9,265 nt of DNA, taken from positions 1 through 9,265 of the forward strand of contig CAADYQ010000070.1 of NCBI GenBank assembly GCA_900753295.1, in the 5' to 3' direction. Under the pieces are notes generated by a model. The model worked only from the letters and a program-made list of their open reading frames with translations. It was not told where the DNA came from and made no database searches. The DNA comes from Clostridia bacterium. Lineage in GTDB: Bacteria > Bacillota > Clostridia > Oscillospirales > CAG-272. Position numbers and translations under genes: made by a program. Positions within the stretch are counted from its first letter, which is position 1, and every line of letters begins with the position of its first letter. Below, in pieces: positions 1-6,394 of this stretch.

Positions 1-79
1 CGTGACGCTTTCCCTATGCTATTCAATGGTTACTTATGGTTTCGTCAGTTTTTTTCACCCCAACTATTGACATAGAGCC
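1..79 (-). mobile_element. Possible end of an ISL3-like insertion sequence (partial, tentative)
   Basis: Read on the minus strand from position 79 leftward, the sequence begins GGCTCTATGTCAATAGTTGG and continues with an A-rich stretch. From memory this resembles the terminal repeats of ISL3-family elements, which start GGCTC/GGGTC followed by TTTGTCAA. If it is an IS end, the element lies to the left of the window, and the next 8 bases (80-87, GTTTTTAA) would be one copy of the AT-rich 8-bp target duplication typical of the family. No transposase and no second terminal repeat are visible, so the identification rests on one short similarity. It could instead be ordinary intergenic DNA. Confidence 0.3.
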
Positions 80-100
80 GTTTTTAACAGCCCCATAACT

Positions 101-361
101 TTAGTTTTTATCCTTGTATTCCTTCAGCGCTTTTGCAAGCTGGTCGGGACAGGAGGTCGGCTTTGAGCCGCAGCGAATGCCCTCAAGACGGGATATCGCC
201 TCATCCACCTTCATGCCGCGCACGAGTGCGCATACGCCCTGCGTGTTGCCGGAGCAACCGCCCACGAATTTCGCGTCGGCTACCGTTTCCGTGGCAGGGT
301 CTATCGTGACCTGTATTTCGCGGGAACATGTCCCATGTGTTTTGTAGGTTATCTGCTCCAT
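101..361 (-). CDS. TSCPD domain-containing small protein (TIGR03905-like)
   Basis: This 86-residue soluble protein has no signal peptide or membrane segment. The TSCPD motif that names the domain is present at residues 69-73, after a CGSKP stretch at 64-68. Cysteines lie at 12, 36, 44, 64 and 71, and a GGCSGNTQG loop spans 34-42. The length and the whole-protein match fit the stand-alone TSCPD family (TIGR03905 type). Related domains occur at the C-terminus of some B12-dependent ribonucleotide reductases. No biochemical function is established for the stand-alone form; the five cysteines suggest metal or thiol chemistry, which is inference. The start is supported by GGAG placed 8 bases before the ATG. 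It begins 19 bp after the htpG stop on the same strand with no terminator between them, so the two are probably co-transcribed. No convincing terminator follows it. Confidence 0.85.
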   Translation of the reverse strand: MEQITYKTHGTCSREIQVTIDPATETVADAKFVGGCSGNTQGVCALVRGMKVDEAISRLEGIRCGSKPTSCPDQLAKALKEYKDKN

Positions 362-380
362 TTTTGTTTCTCCGTTATCT

Positions 381-2285
381 TTATATCATGCCAAGCAGAC
401 GGTAGCTGTCGGCAAGGAAGCCCTTCAGCTCGTCGGCGCTCAGTTTTTTCTGCGCCAGAAGCGCAAGACGGTAAATGTATGAGGCGTATGCCTCGGCTTT
501 GGCTTTGCCCTCGTCGTCCGAGGCTTCCATAAGCTCGCAAAGACGTGTGTATGCGTGTGCCGCGGGATTGAGGGTCAGCGTGTATTCGCAGGGGAATTCG
601 GGCATGTCCTCGCCGGGCGCGGAGTACAGCTTCATCATATCGCCGAAGCGGCGGGATTCCTCGCTTACGGTGAGCAGTGCGGGGACCTCGTCGTTTTTCA
701 GCTTTTCGGTGCGCACGGTCAGTTTTTCGTCGCCTGCCGCCTTGCGGAAAAGCACCGTCAGCGGCGCATCGTCGGCGAGCTTGCCGTCGCCCTCGGCGGC
801 TTCCTCGGCGCGCAGTGCGTCGATGCCGGAGTCAACGCGGATGAACTTTACGTCGCCGCGGTACTGCTCGACCGATGCGATGAACTGCGTGTCAATGGCA
901 AGGTCATATACGGCAACGTCTATTCCCTCGGCGCGGAACATTGTGATATACTGTGCCTGAAGCGCTGTGTCGGAGGCGTAGTATATCTTTCCTTCATGCT
1001 TTTCCTTTGCCTTTTCAAGATATTCGGCAAATGTGAGCGGCGAGCCTTCGGTGAGGCGTATGAGAAGGGAATCCTTTACGCGGTCAAAGAATTTGCGGTC
1101 GCGCAGGCATGCGTATTCGATGAAAATGCGTATGTCCGGATATGCCTTTTCGTATTTTTCGCGTTCGCCGGAAGCCAGGGAGCAGAGCTTGTCCGCTACC
1201 TTTTTAACTATATGTGCCGAGACCTTTTTTACATATGCGCTGTCCTGAAGGTAGCTGCGCGATACGTTGAGCGGCAGCTCGGGGCAGTCTATGGCGCCGC
1301 GGAGCATAAGAAGGTACTCCGGAATGACTTCCTTGATGTTGTCGGCAACGAATACCTGATTGTAATACAGCTTTACCTGCCCCTCAAGGTTCTGATATTC
1401 GCTGTTCAGCTTGGGGAAGAAGAGTATACCCTTGAAGTTGAGCGGGTAGTCGGCGTTGATGTGTACCCAGAAGAGCGGGTCGTTTGCATCGAGGAAGAGC
1501 TTATGATAGAATTCGATGTACTCCTCCGGCTTTATCTCGGAGGGCTTGCGCGTCCAGAGCGGTGTGGTGTCGTTTATCGGCTTTTCCTCGTCATGGCAGG
1601 AGCATTCGGCGCATTCCTCGCCCTCGTCATGCGCGTGAGTGTGCTCTTCGCCGTCGTGGAAGTATATCGGCACGGCAATGAACGCACAGTAGCGGTTGAG
1701 CACCATGCGGAGGCGCGAGGGCTCAAGGTATTCCTTTTCGTCCTCCGAAATGTGCATTATCACCTCGGTGCCGCGGCGCTCGCGGTCGCCCTCGGATATT
1801 TCGTACTCGCCAGCCTCATTGCATACCCAGTGGACTGCCGGACCGCCCGTATATGAGAGCGTGTTGACCTCCACCGTGTCGCTGACCATGAAGGATGAGT
1901 AAAATCCAAGTCCGAAATGACCGATTATGCCGTTTGAGTTGTCGCCGTTTTCGTATTTCGCCACAAAATCGAGCGCACCGGAGAGGGCTATCGAGCAGAT
2001 GTACTTTTCAAGCTCCTCGCGGGTCATACCAATGCCGTTGTCCTCGACCGTTATCGTTCCGGCATCGCGGTCAAGCGTCACGTCTATGCGCCAGTCGGTC
2101 TCGCCGGTCTCGGTTTGCCCGAGCGACTCAAGCCTGCGCAGCTTTGTTATTGCGTCGGAAGCATTTGAAACTATCTCGCGGATGAATATATCCTTGTCGG
2201 AATATAGCCACTTCTTTATAATAGGAAATATATGCTGTGTTTCGACGGATATCCCGCCTGTTGTCTTTTCTTTTTCTTCAGACAT
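381..2285 (-). CDS. htpG: Molecular chaperone HtpG (bacterial Hsp90)
   Basis: HtpG is a cytosolic ATP-dependent homodimeric chaperone that remodels client proteins, often together with DnaK. The GHKL ATPase domain covers about residues 12-208: helix EIVSNASD (Glu37, Asn41, Asp44), DNGIGM (82-87) and the lid sequence GHFGLGF (122-128). The middle domain begins near LWTRKPSEI, and a C-terminal dimerisation region reaches the end. The 634-residue length is close to the E. coli protein (about 624). I chose the ATG at 2285 over the in-frame ATG at 2294: AAAGGG at 2295-2300 is 9 bases from the former but directly abuts the latter. An oddity is residues 210-235, between the ATPase and middle domains, which are packed with His, Cys and acidic residues (His 210, 215, 217, 219, 231; Cys 225, 228, 230). 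Hsp90 proteins carry a charged linker at this point. No CIRCE lies upstream, so it is probably outside HrcA control. Confidence 0.97.
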   Translation of the reverse strand: MSEEKEKTTGGISVETQHIFPIIKKWLYSDKDIFIREIVSNASDAITKLRRLESLGQTETGETDWRIDVTLDRDAGTITVEDNGIGMTREELEKYICSIALSGALDFVAKYENGDNSNGIIGHFGLGFYSSFMVSDTVEVNTLSYTGGPAVHWVCNEAGEYEISEGDRERRGTEVIMHISEDEKEYLEPSRLRMVLNRYCAFIAVPIYFHDGEEHTHAHDEGEECAECSCHDEEKPINDTTPLWTRKPSEIKPEEYIEFYHKLFLDANDPLFWVHINADYPLNFKGILFFPKLNSEYQNLEGQVKLYYNQVFVADNIKEVIPEYLLMLRGAIDCPELPLNVSRSYLQDSAYVKKVSAHIVKKVADKLCSLASGEREKYEKAYPDIRIFIEYACLRDRKFFDRVKDSLLIRLTEGSPLTFAEYLEKAKEKHEGKIYYASDTALQAQYITMFRAEGIDVAVYDLAIDTQFIASVEQYRGDVKFIRVDSGIDALRAEEAAEGDGKLADDAPLTVLFRKAAGDEKLTVRTEKLKNDEVPALLTVSEESRRFGDMMKLYSAPGEDMPEFPCEYTLTLNPAAHAYTRLCELMEASDDEGKAKAEAYASYIYRLALLAQKKLSADELKGFLADSYRLLGMI

Positions 2286-2325
2286 ATAAAACATCCCTTT
2301 CGTATGTGATTTTTTTCACGCTATT

Positions 2326-2331
2326 ATTATA
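2326..2331 (-). promoter_or_regulatory. Probable -10 box of the htpG promoter
   Basis: A perfect TATAAT on the minus strand lies about 40 bases before the chosen htpG start, in AT-rich DNA. The hexamer 17 bases further upstream reads TATTTA, a poor -35 match, so a housekeeping promoter is likely but its upstream half is unclear. Neither a CIRCE nor a CtsR-like operator is visible around it. Confidence 0.5.
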
Positions 2332-2386
2332 CATCCGTTTTGTGAATATAAATACACGGTGGTGTTATCATTTTGTTTAATAAAAT

Positions 2387-2486
2387 GACCGCTCGGAGAT
2401 TTCGACCGGGCAGATGGCAGCAGTCGGGCAAGGGAAGCACCGAACGGTCCGGGTTATCCCCGCCACGCGCGGAGGGGAAGAGGCGT
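2387..2486. other. GC-rich non-coding island, possible structured RNA
   Basis: By direct count this 100-base stretch has 68 G or C, while the flanking DNA is AT-rich. It holds no believable gene: the short reading frames across it have no ribosome binding site and unnatural, Arg-rich composition. Several pairings are possible. On the minus strand GACCGTTC (2449-2442) can pair with GAGCGGTC (2394-2387) through 8 positions including one G-U pair, and an AT-rich stretch follows. On the plus strand GCTCGG (2391-2396) can pair with CCGGGC (2406-2411), and TCCCC (2457-2461) with GGGGA (2474-2478). A weak plus-strand promoter (TTGTGA 2340-2345, 17 bases, TGTTAT 2363-2368) lies just before it. I recognise no known RNA family, and the strand is undecided. 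Confidence 0.3.
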
Positions 2487-2551
2487 TTGTTATCACAAAA
2501 AACGGACAAGTGCCAGAATTCACAATTTATTAACAGAAAAGAAACCCAAAA

Positions 2552-2578
2552 AGCACGAACGTCGGGGCTTTTCGTGCT
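2552..2578. repeat. Inverted repeat overlapping the hrcA promoter
   Basis: AGCACGAA (2552-2559) and TTCGTGCT (2571-2578) form a perfect 8-bp inverted repeat around 11 bases. The right arm overlaps the extended -10 region of hrcA. The outer bases AGCAC/GTGCT are shared with the CIRCE arms, but the spacing is 4 bp longer. Read on the minus strand, the hairpin is followed by a short T run and could be a weak intrinsic terminator. Either a second operator or a minus-strand terminator is possible. Confidence 0.6.
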
Positions 2579-2583
2579 ATATT
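2575..2583 (+). promoter_or_regulatory. Extended -10 promoter of the hrcA operon
   Basis: TGCTATATT matches the extended -10 pattern TGnTATAAT with one mismatch. The hexamer 17 bases upstream (ACGAAC, 2555-2560) is a poor -35, consistent with dependence on the extended -10. Transcription would start near 2590, just ahead of CIRCE, the usual arrangement for HrcA-repressed operons. Confidence 0.6.
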
Positions 2584-2594
2584 ATTAGCGTTGG

Positions 2595-2621
2595 TTAGCA
2601 CTTAACCATCACGAGTGCTAA
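2595..2621 (+). promoter_or_regulatory. CIRCE operator bound by HrcA
   Basis: The site reads TTAGCACTT, nine spacer bases (2604-2612), then GAGTGCTAA. The CIRCE consensus is TTAGCACTC-N9-GAGTGCTAA, so 17 of 18 arm positions match; only the last base of the left arm (T for C) differs. It lies between the promoter and the hrcA ribosome binding site, where bound HrcA blocks transcription and where the inverted repeat also sits in the 5' leader of the mRNA. It is the only CIRCE in the window. Confidence 0.97.
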
Positions 2622-2645
2622 AATCAAAACGGAGGTGACGATAAA

Positions 2646-3734
2646 ATGTACGGCGACGAGCTTACGGGGCGCAAGAAGGCGATCCTCAAGGCTGTGGTTG
2701 AATCGTATATTGAGAACGGCGACCCGGTCGGGTCAAAGTCGCTTCAGATGCTTCCGGGAATGAAATGCTCCTCGGCTACGATACGCAACGAAATGGCGGA
2801 GCTTGAGGACATGGGCTATCTTGAGCAGCCGCACACCTCGGCGGGGCGTGTCCCCTCCCAGCTCGGCTACCGCTTTTATGTGGATCAGCTCATTGAGCGG
2901 TACGCAATGACGACGGGCGAGATAGCGCAGATAAATCAGGTGCTCAAAAGCAAAACGAGCGAGGTCGACCAGATGCTTCTTACGGCGTCGCGGCTCGCCT
3001 CGGCGCTCACCAACTATACCGGCATAGCCGCCAAGCCGAAATGCGCCGCCGTAACGGTAAACCGTTTTGAAACGGCGTATATCGACGGTCTGAGCTTCGT
3101 GCTTATCATGATTAGCTCAACCGGGTCGGTCATATCAAAGCATGTGCGTCTTTCCGCGCCGATGTCTCAGGAGGCGGTAGCAAGGCTTGCCGCCGCTCTC
3201 AACGAAAATGTTGCGGGGCTTTCGGCAAATGAGATAAACCTGCCGGTCATGATGCGGCTCGAAGCGATAATGGGCGCAGATGCGGCGCTGATAGGTCCGA
3301 TCATCAAGACGATATACGAGACTATGACCGAGCTTGACAGCGGCGAGCTGAGGCTTTCCGGCATAAACCACCTGCTCCAGTATCCCGATTATTCGGACCC
3401 GGAGGAGTTAAAAAATCTTCTCGGAACGCTTGAACATAAGGAAGAGATACTTGACCTTGTGTCAAACGAAAAGGACGATGAGATATCGGTCGTTATCGGC
3501 TCGGAATCGCCCGTAAGGGTGATGAACAATTCCTCACTGGTCTTCAAGCCGGTAAAACGCGGCGACAAGACGGTGGGCGTCATAGGAGTTCTCGGTCCCC
3601 TCAGAATGGATTACGCAAGGGTGCTTGAAACGATAGAGCGTCTTTGCGGAATGATAGGGGAAATGATAGACCCTGGCGTCAGCGAGACGCCGCCGGCGCT
3701 TCCCGGAAAACAAAAGGACGGGGAGTCCGAATAA
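2646..3734 (+). CDS. hrcA: Heat-inducible transcription repressor HrcA
   Basis: HrcA is the dimeric repressor that binds CIRCE and is released when GroE chaperones are occupied by unfolded protein. The N-terminal winged helix covers about residues 5-75: a recognition helix around SSATIRNEMAELE (42-54) and the wing QPHTSAGRVPS (61-71), both hallmark HrcA sequences. A GAF-like regulatory and dimerisation region follows and includes the late block VIGVLGPLRMDY. At 362 residues it is a little longer than usual (about 340), mainly through a C-terminal tail rich in Pro, Gly and charged residues. GGAGGTG at 2631-2637 lies 8 bases before the ATG. It is the first gene of the operon and carries the CIRCE in its leader, so it represses itself. 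The next gene starts 12 bp after its stop. Confidence 0.97.
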   Translation: MYGDELTGRKKAILKAVVESYIENGDPVGSKSLQMLPGMKCSSATIRNEMAELEDMGYLEQPHTSAGRVPSQLGYRFYVDQLIERYAMTTGEIAQINQVLKSKTSEVDQMLLTASRLASALTNYTGIAAKPKCAAVTVNRFETAYIDGLSFVLIMISSTGSVISKHVRLSAPMSQEAVARLAAALNENVAGLSANEINLPVMMRLEAIMGADAALIGPIIKTIYETMTELDSGELRLSGINHLLQYPDYSDPEELKNLLGTLEHKEEILDLVSNEKDDEISVVIGSESPVRVMNNSSLVFKPVKRGDKTVGVIGVLGPLRMDYARVLETIERLCGMIGEMIDPGVSETPPALPGKQKDGESE

Positions 3735-3746
3735 AATAAGGAACGG

Positions 3747-4397
3747 ATGAGGGAAATGACAGACATAGAAAAAGAAGAAAAGACCGCAGAGGTCTCCGAG
3801 GAAAAAAAGGAGACCGCGGCGGGAACCGAAGCAAAAGAGGATGCAAAGGCAACCGAGAGTACCGGTAGCGGCGCAGGCGCGGCTGAGCCGGAAGAGGAAA
3901 AGCTTTCGCATTCCGAAAAAAAGAAGGTAAAAAAGCTCGAGGCGCGCGTTGCGGAGCTTGAGCGTTCGCTTGCCGCGGCAGAGGATGCCAAAAAGGCAGG
4001 GGACGACAGATATCTGCGTATGCTTGCCGAGTACGATAACTTCCGGCGCCGCGCGGCAAAGGAAAAGGACGGCATTTACGCCGATGCGTATTCCGATGCG
4101 ATAGGCGCGCTGCTCCCCGTGCTCGATAACCTTGACAGAGCAGTCGGCTGCACGGATGCCGAGGCGCTGTCCGGCGGGCTTTCGCTGACGCTCAAGAGCT
4201 TTACCGAAGCGCTTGCAAAGCTCGGCGTTGAAGAAATAAAGGCTGACGGCGAGACCTTCGATCCCAACCTTCACAATGCGGTGATGCACGTTGACGATGA
4301 GTCGGCGGGTGAAGGGCAGGTCGTTGAGGTCTTCCAGAAGGGCTACAAAAAAGGCGATAAGGTCATAAGGCACGCGGTCGTAAAGGTCGCAAACTGA
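3747..4397 (+). CDS. grpE: Nucleotide exchange factor GrpE
   Basis: GrpE is the cytosolic dimeric co-chaperone that releases ADP from DnaK and may act as a thermosensor. Residues 1-55 are a low-complexity acidic and Ala-rich tail. Residues about 56-110 form a long charged helix or coiled coil ending in AEYDNFRRRAAKE, followed by helices containing LLPVLDNLDRA (122-132). The C-terminal beta domain has FDPNLHNAVM (171-180) and the signature VVEVFQKGY (192-200) with IRHAVVKV (207-214). At 216 residues it is of normal length. The start is uncertain: the ATG at 3747 has AAGGA 4 bases away, while an in-frame ATG at 3756 has GAGGG only 2 bases away; the choice changes three residues. It lies between hrcA and dnaK, and shares the CIRCE-controlled transcript. 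Confidence 0.95.
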   Translation: MREMTDIEKEEKTAEVSEEKKETAAGTEAKEDAKATESTGSGAGAAEPEEEKLSHSEKKKVKKLEARVAELERSLAAAEDAKKAGDDRYLRMLAEYDNFRRRAAKEKDGIYADAYSDAIGALLPVLDNLDRAVGCTDAEALSGGLSLTLKSFTEALAKLGVEEIKADGETFDPNLHNAVMHVDDESAGEGQVVEVFQKGYKKGDKVIRHAVVKVAN

Positions 4398-4450
4398 GGG
4401 CCATCACATAAATAAAAATCAATTCACAATAATATTGGAGGAAATAAATC

Positions 4451-6295
4451 ATGTCAAAGATCATAGGTATAGACCTTGGTACAACCAATTCCTGCGTAGC
4501 AGTTTTTGAAGGCGGAGAGCCTGTTGTAATACCCAATCCCGAAGGCGCGCGCACAACGCCTTCCGTAGTAGCGTTCACAAAGAACGGCGAACGCCTTGTC
4601 GGTCAGGTGGCAAAGCGTCAGGCTATCACCAACCCCGACCACACTGTGTCCAGCATCAAGCGTAAAATGGGTTCCGATTATAAGGTGACCATCGACGGTA
4701 AGAGCTACACACCTCAGGAGATATCCGCAATGATACTCCGCAAAATGAAAGCCGATGCCGAGGCTTATCTCGGACAGACGGTAGACAAAGCGGTCATCAC
4801 CGTTCCCGCATACTTCACCGATGCACAGCGTCAGGCGACCAAGGACGCGGGCAAGATCGCCGGACTTGATGTCCTGCGTATAATCAACGAGCCGACGGCG
4901 GCTGCGCTCGCTTACGGTGTCGATAAGGACAAGGACGGCAAGATAATGGTCTTCGACCTCGGCGGCGGTACGTTCGATGTTTCGCTGCTTGAGATCTCGG
5001 ACGGCGTGTTTGAGGTCCTTGCAACGGCAGGTAACAACCACCTCGGCGGCGATGACTTCGACCAGCGCATAATCGACTGGATGGCTGACAGCTTCAAGGC
5101 TGAGCACGGCATTGACGTGCGCGGCGACAAGATGGTGCTGCAGAGACTCAAGGAGGCTGCCGAGAAGGCAAAGATCGAGCTTTCCGGTATGACCAGCACC
5201 AACATCAACCTGCCCTTCCTTACCGCAACGGCGAGCGGTCCCGTACACTTTGAGACCACTCTCACACGTGCAAAATTCAATGAGCTGACCGCTGATCTTG
5301 TGGATGCTACCATGCAGCCCACCCGCCAGGTGCTTTCCGACGCCGGACTCAAGCCCTCCGACGTTGACAAAGTGCTTCTCGTCGGCGGTTCAACGAGAAT
5401 CCCCGCGGTCCAGGAAGCCGTTAAGAAGTTCATGGGCAAGGATCCCTTCAAGGGCATCAACCCCGATGAATGCGTTGCTATCGGCGCCGCTATCCAGGGC
5501 GGTGTTCTCGGCGGCGACGTAAAGGATCTGCTCCTGCTTGACGTAACGCCTCTGTCTCTCGGTATCGAGACTCTCGGCGGCGTGTTCAACCGCATAATCG
5601 ACCGCAATACCACCATCCCCGTAAAGAAGAGCCAGGTGTACTCAACCGCCGCCAACAACCAGACTTCTGTTGAGATACACGTTCTCCAGGGCGAGCGTGA
5701 AATGGCATCCGGTAACACCACGCTCGGCAGATTCACGCTTGACGGTATCCCCGCAGCTCCCCGCGGAGTGCCTCAGATCGAGGTAACATTCGATATCGAC
5801 GCCAACGGCATCGTGAACGTATCCGCAAAGGATCTCGGCACCGGCCGCGAGCAGCATATCACCATCACCAGCTCCTCCAACATGAGCAAGGAGGACATCG
5901 ACCGCGCCGTCAAGGATGCGGAGAAGTTCGCCGAGGAGGACAAGAAGCAGAAGGAAGCCGTTGAGACCAAGAACCAGGCTGAAAACATGGTGTTCCAGAG
6001 CGAGAAATCGCTTGAGGACATCGGCGACAAGCTCCCCGAAAGCGACAAGGCTGACGTCCGTGCGGCTCTTGAGACTCTTAAGAGCACACTCAAGGACGGC
6101 ACCACCGAGCAGATAAAGAATGATACCGAGGCGCTTGAAAAGGCGTTCGGAAAGCTTTCCGAAAAGCTGTATTCTCAGGCAGGCGCCAACGGCGCAGGCG
6201 GTGCGGGTCCCGACATGGGCGGCGCTGCCGGCGGACAGAGCGACGGTAACGGAACCTACTACAACGCCGACTACGAGGACAAGAGCGGCAAATAA
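4451..6295 (+). CDS. dnaK: Molecular chaperone DnaK (Hsp70)
   Basis: DnaK binds exposed hydrophobic peptides in an ATP-controlled cycle driven by DnaJ and GrpE. The ATPase domain shows phosphate loop 1 (GIDLGTTNS, 6-14), phosphate loop 2 (FDLGGGTFD, 168-176) and the adenosine motif LLVGGSTRIP (309-318). The hydrophobic linker DLLLLD (359-364) joins it to the peptide-binding beta domain, and a helical lid runs from about residue 480. A Gly- and Ala-rich tail ends in NADYEDKSGK, a variant of the usual acidic ending. Between TVSSIKRKMG and KVTIDGKSYT it lacks the insert of proteobacterial DnaK, which points to a Gram-positive host. At 614 residues the length is normal. GGAGG at 4437-4441 is 9 bases from the ATG. 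The 53-bp gap after grpE shows no clear promoter or CIRCE, so expression probably comes from the hrcA promoter. Confidence 0.99.
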   Translation: MSKIIGIDLGTTNSCVAVFEGGEPVVIPNPEGARTTPSVVAFTKNGERLVGQVAKRQAITNPDHTVSSIKRKMGSDYKVTIDGKSYTPQEISAMILRKMKADAEAYLGQTVDKAVITVPAYFTDAQRQATKDAGKIAGLDVLRIINEPTAAALAYGVDKDKDGKIMVFDLGGGTFDVSLLEISDGVFEVLATAGNNHLGGDDFDQRIIDWMADSFKAEHGIDVRGDKMVLQRLKEAAEKAKIELSGMTSTNINLPFLTATASGPVHFETTLTRAKFNELTADLVDATMQPTRQVLSDAGLKPSDVDKVLLVGGSTRIPAVQEAVKKFMGKDPFKGINPDECVAIGAAIQGGVLGGDVKDLLLLDVTPLSLGIETLGGVFNRIIDRNTTIPVKKSQVYSTAANNQTSVEIHVLQGEREMASGNTTLGRFTLDGIPAAPRGVPQIEVTFDIDANGIVNVSAKDLGTGREQHITITSSSNMSKEDIDRAVKDAEKFAEEDKKQKEAVETKNQAENMVFQSEKSLEDIGDKLPESDKADVRAALETLKSTLKDGTTEQIKNDTEALEKAFGKLSEKLYSQAGANGAGGAGPDMGGAAGGQSDGNGTYYNADYEDKSGK

Positions 6296-6312
6296 TCATC
6301 CGTAACGGATAT

Positions 6313-6345
6313 GGGGCTGTCGGAAGTCTTTCTTCCGCCGGCCCC
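6313..6345 (+). terminator. Long hairpin between dnaK and dnaJ (attenuator or processing element)
   Basis: The two arms, 6313-6326 and 6332-6345, pair over 14 positions with one mismatch and one G-U pair around the loop TCTTT, giving a very stable stem. A T-rich tract follows, but it begins about 8 bases after the stem (6354-6373) rather than directly, so it is not a textbook intrinsic terminator. It may partly terminate transcription, lowering dnaJ relative to dnaK, or protect the 3' end of a processed dnaK message. No strong promoter for dnaJ is visible in the gap. Confidence 0.6.
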
Positions 6346-6394
6346 GAAAGCAGTTATTTATTTTTATTTTTTTAAGGTTTTAAGGTGCTGACCT

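Noticed and set aside
75..93. Hairpin on the minus strand just after the TSCPD gene
   Set aside because: The 8-bp stem needs two G-U pairs and is not followed by a T run, so it is not called a terminator; the left half may belong to an IS end.
555..1856. 433-codon open frame on the plus strand opposite htpG
   Set aside because: It lies wholly antisense to an unmistakable htpG, its translation resembles no family I know, and long antisense frames are common opposite codon-biased genes.
2283..2294. Upstream ATG at 2294 as the htpG start
   Set aside because: The Shine-Dalgarno-like AAAGGG directly abuts this ATG, leaving no spacing; the ATG at 2285 has a normal 9-base gap and gives the usual HtpG N-terminus.
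2430..2475. Partial likeness to a cobalamin riboswitch core (AGGGAAGCACC ... CCCCGCCAC)
   Set aside because: The essential B12 box and the paired element around it are missing, and neither neighbouring operon is related to cobalamin.
2373..2588. Short plus-strand frame (and minus-strand 2327-2509) across the intergenic region
   Set aside because: No ribosome binding site, Arg-rich unnatural composition, and the plus frame runs through the hrcA promoter.
3534..4373. 279-codon minus-strand frame opposite the hrcA end and grpE
   Set aside because: Its Phe- and Leu-rich translation is the complement of the Lys/Glu-rich GrpE helices and only mimics a membrane protein.
4454..5736. Two long minus-strand open frames opposite dnaK (4454-5248 and 4912-5736)
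   Set aside because: Both are shadows of dnaK's strong codon bias, with no recognisable domains and no ribosome binding site of note.
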